The position numbers and the translations under genes were made by a program. From assembly GCF_024166365.1 (NCBI RefSeq), contig NC_064831.1, forward strand, positions 45,943,768 to 46,007,767: a stretch of DNA of 64,000 nucleotides, read 5' to 3'. Source of the stretch: Elephas maximus indicus. Taxonomy: Eukaryota; Chordata; Mammalia; Proboscidea; Elephantidae. Shown here one piece after another: positions 47,301 through 56,300 of this stretch. The notes under the pieces are model-generated. The model did not search any database. It was not told the DNA's origin and saw only the letters and a list, made by a program, of their open reading frames with translations. Within the stretch, counting starts at the first letter, position 1. Each line of letters opens with the position of its first letter.

Positions 47301-50300
47301 CTGCCCTTGGCCTGCTACAGCAAAAGTGCTTTCTCACACAGGGGCCTCCCCCAAAGAATTAATCCTAAGGTTAGTAAGAAAGCAGGTGTGACAGACGTTC
47401 AGTCAGACAGGCGTTCCTGCTACAGCACTTGTGGGTGGGTAATCACAGGGAAACCTGGCTTTCCTAGGTGATCTCACCTTGCTTTTTCCTGACTCAGGAT
47501 CCTTTCAATAGCTTGGAGCAGTCACCTCCAGGCCAGAGCTGGCTACCCCAGTGTACTTGCCGGAGTAGATTCCTTATGTAAGTGAAGTGTGGGGTGATCT
47601 CAGAGTCAGGGTCATGATATAGTGCCACCTCTTCAGGTCACAAGGTGCCAGAAGCACCCTGCAATGTGTAATGGGAGCAGTGGTCTGACCACAGCTTGTT
47701 TTCATGTTCTCTGGTTTCAACCTGGCCTGAAGAGAGTGTGAGCTACCTGAGTACCCAAAACCACAGCTGTTAAATAAACAAACCGTGCCCTATTTAGAGT
47801 CAGGAAGAGCCTTTCCACTGTTACCAGGATTTAGACAGACAAACAAAACACCAAAGATGCATTGTGACATGCTACAATGAGCCAGCACGGAGAACATTTC
47901 AGTTTCTTCACAGAGATATAAATAAACCGAGTTTCCATTTTATCACAGAATGCATTTAATTCAAAAAGTGGTTGGGGAAAAAAAAAAACACCATGAACTG
48001 AAATTAATTATTATTCATTTAATTTAAATTTTGTAAGAGGATCAGCAATGTGCATCCGTGTGCGTGTGTGTACTTCTCTCTTCCCCAACCAAAAAAAAAG
48101 GGTTTTCACTCAGAAAAAAGAAAACCATTTATAACATTCTGGTCCCCTTGGAACATAAAACAGTTCCCAAATATCGGAGTGATCTGTCCCTTCCAACCAT
48201 CAGACGGCCTCACTCAACTGCTCTGGTGATTTCAGACTACCCCCTTGGACGTGTGTCTGAACCTTTAGCTAGACAAGGACTTCACAAGCAAGACAGTGTT
48301 ACAGGCTCAGAGTCGGATCAATGCTGATCAAATCCTGGCAAGGCACCAACTGAGTAAACGGGGGCCTGGGGCAAGTTACTGGACTTCACTTTCCTCATGG
48401 GGGCAATAATTCCCACCTCACATACTTATTATAAAGATTAAATAAACTATCACTAGCAAGTGTCTGACACAAGTGTATATACTCAATAAACCTAAGTCTT
48501 CTTGCCCACTTCTTTGACTCCATCTTCTTCCCCTTCTGTAGGACAGAAAATTTGTTACTGTTTTTTTTCTTTTTTTTTCTCATATTTGCACAGCTTTAAG
48601 GTAGCTAGTGTAGTACTTTGTACAAAATAACTCTCAGTAAATTGAATTTACATTAAAATGTGAGCTATTTGTGATCAAAGGAGCATTCATTTAAAATATA
48701 AATACCGAAGACTAAGGTTTCAGGATTGACGAAGCCACCCAGGATGGAGTTTCAGGCCTTTCTTCTGTCTGAACTCCCTAAGTGATTTTTTCCAGTTCTA
48801 CGGCCTTAAATATCATCGACACCCTGATTATTTCTAAGTTTTCTCTCCAGTCCCCACCTCTCCCAGGAAACCCAGACCTCACCTCCCACTGCCTACTAAG
48901 TCTCGCCGTTTAACATGTTTGACACCAAACTCTTGATATCCACCACCAATTCTGCTTCTCCTTAGTGTCCCTGACATCAGTAAATGCCAATTTCATTTAT
49001 CCTCTATAGGAGTCATCTCTTTCTTTCTTATACCCCAGGTCAATCTACCGGCAAGTCTGGCTGGCTCTTCTTTCATACTGTGTTCCAAGGGCATCTTATT
49101 ACCTTTACTGCCACCTCCTCTGTCCAAACCCCCATCAACTCTTACGTGGACGACTGCCTCTTAAGTGGTCTCCCAGCTTCCACTCTTTGTACAAGGTAAT
49201 AACCTCCTTATAATCGTTTTTCAGATGGCTGGCAGAGTAATCCAGGCAATGTTTTCCATCTCTCTTAGAATAAAATCTATGGTCTGACCTACAAGATCTG
49301 GCCCCTTGGTGTCCCCCTAACACCGTTTCTTACTGCCCTCTTGTCTCCTTCCTTCAGCCCTGCAGACTTTCCTGTTGCTCTCTAACATACTGAGCACACT
49401 TTGCCTCAAGGCCTCTGCACTTCCTCCAGACAGCCATATGGCTCTGCTCCAGCATTACTTCTTCCAAGAGAACTCAGCATACTACCTTTCTCACTCTGCC
49501 TCTTCTCCCTGTTACAGCTTTCTTAAAGCAATTATGACACTACCTGAACATTTATGTATTTGTTTGTTTATTACCCGGGATGTAAACGCTAATGAGGTGG
49601 GGCTTTTTGTTCCCTATGGTATTCCCAGTGCTGAGATTAGAGCCTGGCACATATTAAACACCCAATAAGAATTTGTTAAATAAATGAATTTATCCCTACT
49701 ATTGGTTGTCCAATTCATCTGGCAAATACTGAGTTAAACAGATTCTTTACTGCAGGACTTTAATTTCCAATGAATGTCTAATGGGGGAAAAGCCAGACGG
49801 TGTTTCTCAAACATATTTAATCACAGAATTTTTTTTTTTTAAGGAGAGACATTTTTATCAACTTGGGAAACCCATGTTATGAGGAACAGAGCTTGGGAAT
49901 TACTGTAGGACAGCATGATTCCTTCCAGTGCTTTTAGATTTTAAAATCATTGAGTAGTTTGTGTGGACTTACTGCATACCAGGGAGGCAAAGGCTGTTGT
50001 TTCTGATCCACTTCAAATTATACACAAGCATAATTTCACACATTTCAGCTCAACCATTTTACCTACAAATACGCCATCAAATGCTCATCAGGAATGTTTT
50101 TTAAATGTTTTGACTCATGAAAAAAACCTCATTCTACTTCATATTAAATATGTGAATTAAATATATAGGTAAATGTGTACACACACACACACACACACGT
50201 GTGCAGAGAAGAAGTTGGATAGATCCATGCAGATGGGTGTCAGCATTCTCCCTCTTCCTTCTCCCCATCTTTTTCTACGCCTTCACCTTTTCCAAACGTG

Positions 50301-53300
50301 GCCGGAATTGGACATTAAAGACTATTTTACATTTTATTTTCTCTGTAAGTGCCAGGTTAGTAGTCCTGATTTTCTGTTTTAAGTATAGTGACTCAAACTT
50401 TTTATATTTTTCTCCCCAAAAAAGCAAACTCAATTGCTTTTTACTTATATTGTTTATTTTGTTCTCTATGAATTACTGGCATTAGCCATGAAAAAGGTGC
50501 TCTGTATCTATCAAAAGACAAAAGCTTTTCACTGAGAATCTTTCATAAAATCACACCAAGTGGCATAACGGCAAAAAGAGATGTTCCCCCCCACTCCCAC
50601 CCCATGCACCATGACATAGTTAGAAAGGCTTACACAGATTTACAGAAAAACCGCAATTATAACCCATCTCACTTCTGTGCCATCAATGAGGCTAAATGTT
50701 GTTTCCTGAGCAGTGGCAGAAACTGATGAATGAGCACATTAAAAGGGGCCAAAACAAAATGCTGTTCCTTTGGAGGTAGGTATAACTGAGCAACTAAAAA
50801 ATGTCTGCTCGTATGATCAAAATTCTTTACCCATGCTTACAACAACGCCTCACATTAGTTTTTGGTCAAAAGCTGCTCAATAAATCGTTTTGGAATGGAA
50901 TAACTGACACTGACTTACACATTTAAGAACACTGTGGCATAATGTAACACTAACGACCCAGTGGGTCACTCCTCTGCCCAGCCATCCTACTGCGGGCCTC
51001 TCTCACGCTGGCTCTGGACTTGGTGACGTGACCTGCTTTGCCCACTGGGCAAGTAAAGGCTTGTAACACTTTGTACAGTAGGGCTTCCTCCCTCCCTTGC
51101 TGGTTTTAGACCATCCAGACTCTGCTGAAACCATGAGACGGCTGCAGTCTCATGAGTGACCTCAGGAGGGATCGACAGAGGAACTGCCCAGCTAACCCCA
51201 GTTCAAACAGCAGACTCACAGAATTGTGAGAAAACAAAACAGTTGTTTTAAGTTTCAGAGTGGTTTGTTATGCAGCAATAGATACTTGATACAAATAAAA
51301 AATTGGATCGCTGCCAAGTAATAAATGTCTCTTCAGTGACCAGGAAATCATTACCTAGTGGGACTTCTGCTAAATGAAAAATATGAATATACAGCTATCA
51401 AAACTCCAGCTAAAGTTACCATTTGTTTACTTCATAACTGCACAAAGAGCTTTACAATTACATTGACATAAGTGTTTTCAAAGTTTATTCTCTTAATTGG
51501 GTAAATATTCCTCTGGAAAGGTAAAGATGTATGTGGAAATGCCTAGTGCTGTGCAGTATCTAAAACGTGGAGATGGCCAATAAATGTCCTTCTTGAAATC
51601 CTTGAACTTTTAAATGCTTGGCAAGCTATCCTTTTTTCAGCATGCATATATGAATTAAGAAAATGCCAAAATAATAAGTCTTTACTATTTATATGATAAC
51701 CACCACCGTTGAGTTGATTCGGACTCATAGTGACCCTACAGGACAAAGCAGAACTACCCCATAGGGTTTCCAAAGCTGTGATCTTTACAGGAGCAAACCA
51801 CCACATCTTTCTCCCACAGAGTGGCTGGTGCGTTCGAACCACCGACCTTTGAGTTAACAGCCAAGCATTTTAACTACTGCACCACCAGGCAAATGAGACT
51901 TGTGTGTGTGTGTATGAAAGATTCAAATTTTAAAAGATGATTTTTCAAAAAGGATATAATAATAAATGCATTCAGTAAGAATGTTAAGAGTTATAGAATT
52001 TAGTTTTTCTCAGATAAAAAAGGTGTTGAAAAAAATTAAATTCCGGGCTTTTAAATCCTAATCAGTTTCCCCTTCACCTAAGTGGGTCCTAATATTCACA
52101 TGGTCAATTTATTTGCACATGGACCTTTTTAGTCTCAGTGCAGAGCTCTTCTCCGTAAATGAGGTCCTCTTCTACAGTTTGCCATCCTAGTGAAGGCACA
52201 CCACCACGACCAGAAACCTAGCAACTACCACAGTGATTTCCCTTTCTGTAGTCTTCCTCCTACCCTAACCATCAAGTCTTGTTATTTTGTCTCCTTGCTA
52301 TCTTTCGGACAACTTTCCTCCCCATCACAGTCCTCACTACCCGTCCTCCCGATCACAGTCTTCACCACCCTTCCTCCCATCACAGTCCTCACCACCCATC
52401 CTCCCCATCCTTCCTCCCCATCACAGTCCTCACTACCCTTCCTCCCCATCACAGTCCTCACCACCCTGGTCCAGGTTCATCATCCTTCTGGACGACTACA
52501 CTTACTTCCTACCTCGTCCTTTCCCATAACTCTTACCCCTACTCCTCTCCAACCAAACCCTTCTGTACACAACAGTCAGAGCAACCTTCCTGAAGCACAA
52601 ATCAGTCACGTGCTTAAAATGTGTCAATGACTTCTTAATGCTCTTTGAATAATACCAGAATCTTGAATAATTTGTGAATTTATCAATAAAACTGTAACTC
52701 ATAACAAACTCCAAGTCCCTCCTTCCCTTTGTTTCCTCATCACAGACGACCTACCTTCCACCCTTGGTAACTGAGGCTCACACTTTGTTTCCTTGTCACA
52801 AAGGACCTACCTTCCACCCTGCTTGGTAACTGAGGCTCACACTGTGTTTCCTTGTCACGAAGGGCCTACCTTCCACCCTACGTGGTAACTGAGGCTCACA
52901 CTTTGTTTCCTTGTCATGAAGGACCTACCTTCCACCTGGCTTGGTAACTGAGGCTCACACCTTGCTTCCTTGTCATGAATGGCCTACCTTCCACCCTGCT
53001 TGGTAACTGAGGCTCACACTTTGTTTCCTTGTCATGAAGGGCCTACCTTCCATCCTGCGTGGTAACTGAGGCTCACACTGTTTCCTTGTCATGAAGGACC
53101 TACCTTCCACCCTGCTTGCTAACTGAGGCTCACACTTTGTTTCCTTGTCATGAAGGACCTACCTTCCACCCTGCTTGCTAACTGAGGCTCCCACCTACCT
53201 TCTCGGTGTAGGACCTGCCACTCTCCTGCAATCCAGGCCTTCCTGGATGCATACAAGATAGTATAGCGTGTCACAACTGTTTCTGGGCCGTCAGGGGGTT

Positions 53301-56300
53301 TCCAAGAAACCAGGGCGGTGTCATCCTCTATCAATGTCACTTTTACTCCCACTGGTGGACCTGCTGGTGCTGTGTACACATGTAAAAAACATTGTATTAC
53401 CAGAGTAAAATAGTTCACAAATGCTCAAATTACCAGGCTAATAAACTGACAGGCTTGGGAAAGAGTTTGAAAAACCCACAACCACTACCAAGGATCTTAA
53501 AATCACAGTTTTTGCAGATCTTTGAATGATAAACAGCAAAGTGCTATTTTTTTCCTTCTTTTTCTGAAAGAGAACTTCATTTTAATAATGCTTAGAATAT
53601 TAAAAAAAATATTAAGTACTAAGTCAAAGGTTATAAGCATTTTTAGGGCTCTTTTTTTTTTTTGATACTGTTAGCCAGATTGCTTACTAGAAAGGTTTAC
53701 AGTTCCAATAGTTGCACCCACCCATTAGATATTAAATCTTACCCCATCAGGTATTAAGTCTAAATTATTTCTCATGAAAATGTACAGAATGTAGAGGAGG
53801 TCACTGAAGAAAATGCTTCAACAGCAGACTTTAGGACTAGTAATTTATATCTGTGATAGTGTGTGTAGTCTTGGAATTTTAATATGTTTATAGGTTTAAT
53901 ATGAGCCCAAAGTGTGATGAGTTGGTTTTAACACCACCTCTCATAAGGATTTTTGGCAAGACCATATAAAGAAGCCCTCTGCCCACTGAAATAAACATCC
54001 CTCGCTCTCTCAGCATAACCGGTGCAGAGCTGTAATGACCTTTATACACCACCTAGTCCTTCATCTTCGTTCCTGAGATAAGGAAAGCAGGTCTAGAGAT
54101 GTGAGATATCTTAGCTAGAGCTACAGAACTGGCACTCAATCAGACACGTATCCACCAATGCACTGCACTGGGCCCTGCATCAAGATGCCGCCCTTACAGA
54201 AACAGCTTCTACTGCAGGCTCCTCTGATCAGTTACAAATACATTATTCACTTATTTCCATCTTAAATCATGCGGGCACAGCCTTGAACAGCATGTCTGAT
54301 TTACAAAAAAAAAAAGAAGGCTTCTCTATTTGCAAAAGGGACACAATAAATTTAAGTCCATTTCCTTAAGTAACATAAACATCGAGAAGAAAAATCTTCA
54401 AAAAGAGAATTACAAAAGTTAAAAAAATAAAACCCCAAACAGTAAGACAAATACGTACACATCAACTAGTAGGTGACAACCAGGGTAGTATCCTCATCAA
54501 AATGACATTTTTTTTTTAAACATTTAAGGGCTTTTTTTTTTTTTTTTTTTTTTTTTGAGACAAGGCACCTAAGGGCAGCCACTTTCATCACCTTCTGGAA
54601 GCGTGGAGTGGTAGACTACAGGGCTCCAGGGACTGGAGAGCCGACCCACATGCAGTCGAACAGCAAACTCGTATTTCGTGTTTGGTTCCAGACCTTCAAC
54701 CAACATCTGAGTTTCCGATCTATATCAAAGAGTACATTAAAGACTATATTAGAGAGTAATCTACATCAAAGAGCTGTTGATGCTGGTAGCATGTGGTTTC
54801 CAAAAGATTATCAGTGTTTTCAACCAAAAGACAACTAGGTTCCTAGTTATTATTCATTAACTCATTTTCTTTATAAAAAAATTTTTAGACTAAAAGAGCA
54901 ACCTAATTTGACTATTAAAATATGACATTTTTTATTATCCTCTAGGAATAAGCCTAAAAGCTGCCTTTCTAAGAAGAAACTAGAAAATTAACAATACAGA
55001 GATACACATACAGAGGATGCCCGCTGTTCTCTAGTTATACTTCTGTATTGTTTTTGGTTTGCATCAAACTGATAGATCAAAAAGAGAATTAAAACATGCT
55101 ATGAAATTACCAAATAAGGAATTAACTTTCTATATATGTAGAAAGAACATTCTCTCAGCGAGCTCTTTTTAGTAAAATCAAAGAATAGGAAGTGGGGGGG
55201 GGAGGAAGACAAAGAAACGTGGGAGAGGAAGGTCAAAGCCAGGCCTCGCCACCAGGGAAGGGCATGTTCTTGTTTGCACTCTGTGAGGCTGGAGCCACTG
55301 CTGGTGAAATGTTCTCACATATGTCAGAACACAAACATCACTGAAGAAACCCTCATGGCAAAAATAAAATAACGATACAGAAATGCCCAATGCACAGGGG
55401 TTTACTCTGAAATACCAGAAGTCATACCATTTTTTTAAATCACAGGGTGGGGCATCTTTATAACAACATAGAAAACAGAATGACAGCTAGCCCTACTTTT
55501 TGATACCAACATGAAAATGGTCTTTTATTTATTTCTTTAAACACACTAAGTTTTTCTACTTGAAAAATAATAATGGCTTCTTGCCTTATCTCGTTCCATG
55601 AAGCTGGGCAAATAAAAAATCATTTATATAAGCTAAATGTCAAAAAGTGCCGTTTTCAGGGCTGAATATCGCATGGATGCAAAAACCTCAGCCATTTTAT
55701 AAGTAAGGTAAATCCTGAAAAATGCTTACAGCTGAAGCCCGAGACTGCAAGAAGTGTGTATGAATGGGGAGGAAAGTAAACAACCGTTAATCAAATCACC
55801 AAGAAGCTACATACGTTTGAAGGTACAGAACCAGAGAAGCATTCTGCAGGCCGACAGGGTTACAGCGGATGGTGTAGTTAATTATTTGTGCAGTGGTGAA
55901 CGCAGGCCTCCTCCAGTGCAGGAAGATGGAGGATGAGCTATTAGCCTTCGCATAGAGGTGATGGGGTGGCGGGGGAGGAGGAACCATGCGATCGCGAACG
56001 GCTATTGAAAAAGATAATGTTAATTTACCACACGACATATTATTTGATGTAGGAAGTGGTAAAACGGTAAAATCATTACGCCCCACCCGGCAAGTGAAGT
56101 TTAGATCTTTCTTCCCCCAGAGGTTCCCAGTGGTCTGGAGATGACTCATTCAAGCCTAAACAGCTCTTCCTTGAGTTAGATAAGGAATCGGATACTACCA
56201 ACACTTAACAGCCTGGGAAACTGAAGCACAGAGAAGTCGCTAGCCAGAGACATTCAGAAAGCCAGCAGTGGACGAGAACGAAGCCCCCTTCAGTAGCAAT

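Noticed and set aside
56002-56149. Open frame upstream of the PRTG FN3-4 exon
   Set aside because: It lies before the acceptor CAATAG and does not match PRTG; intronic read-through.
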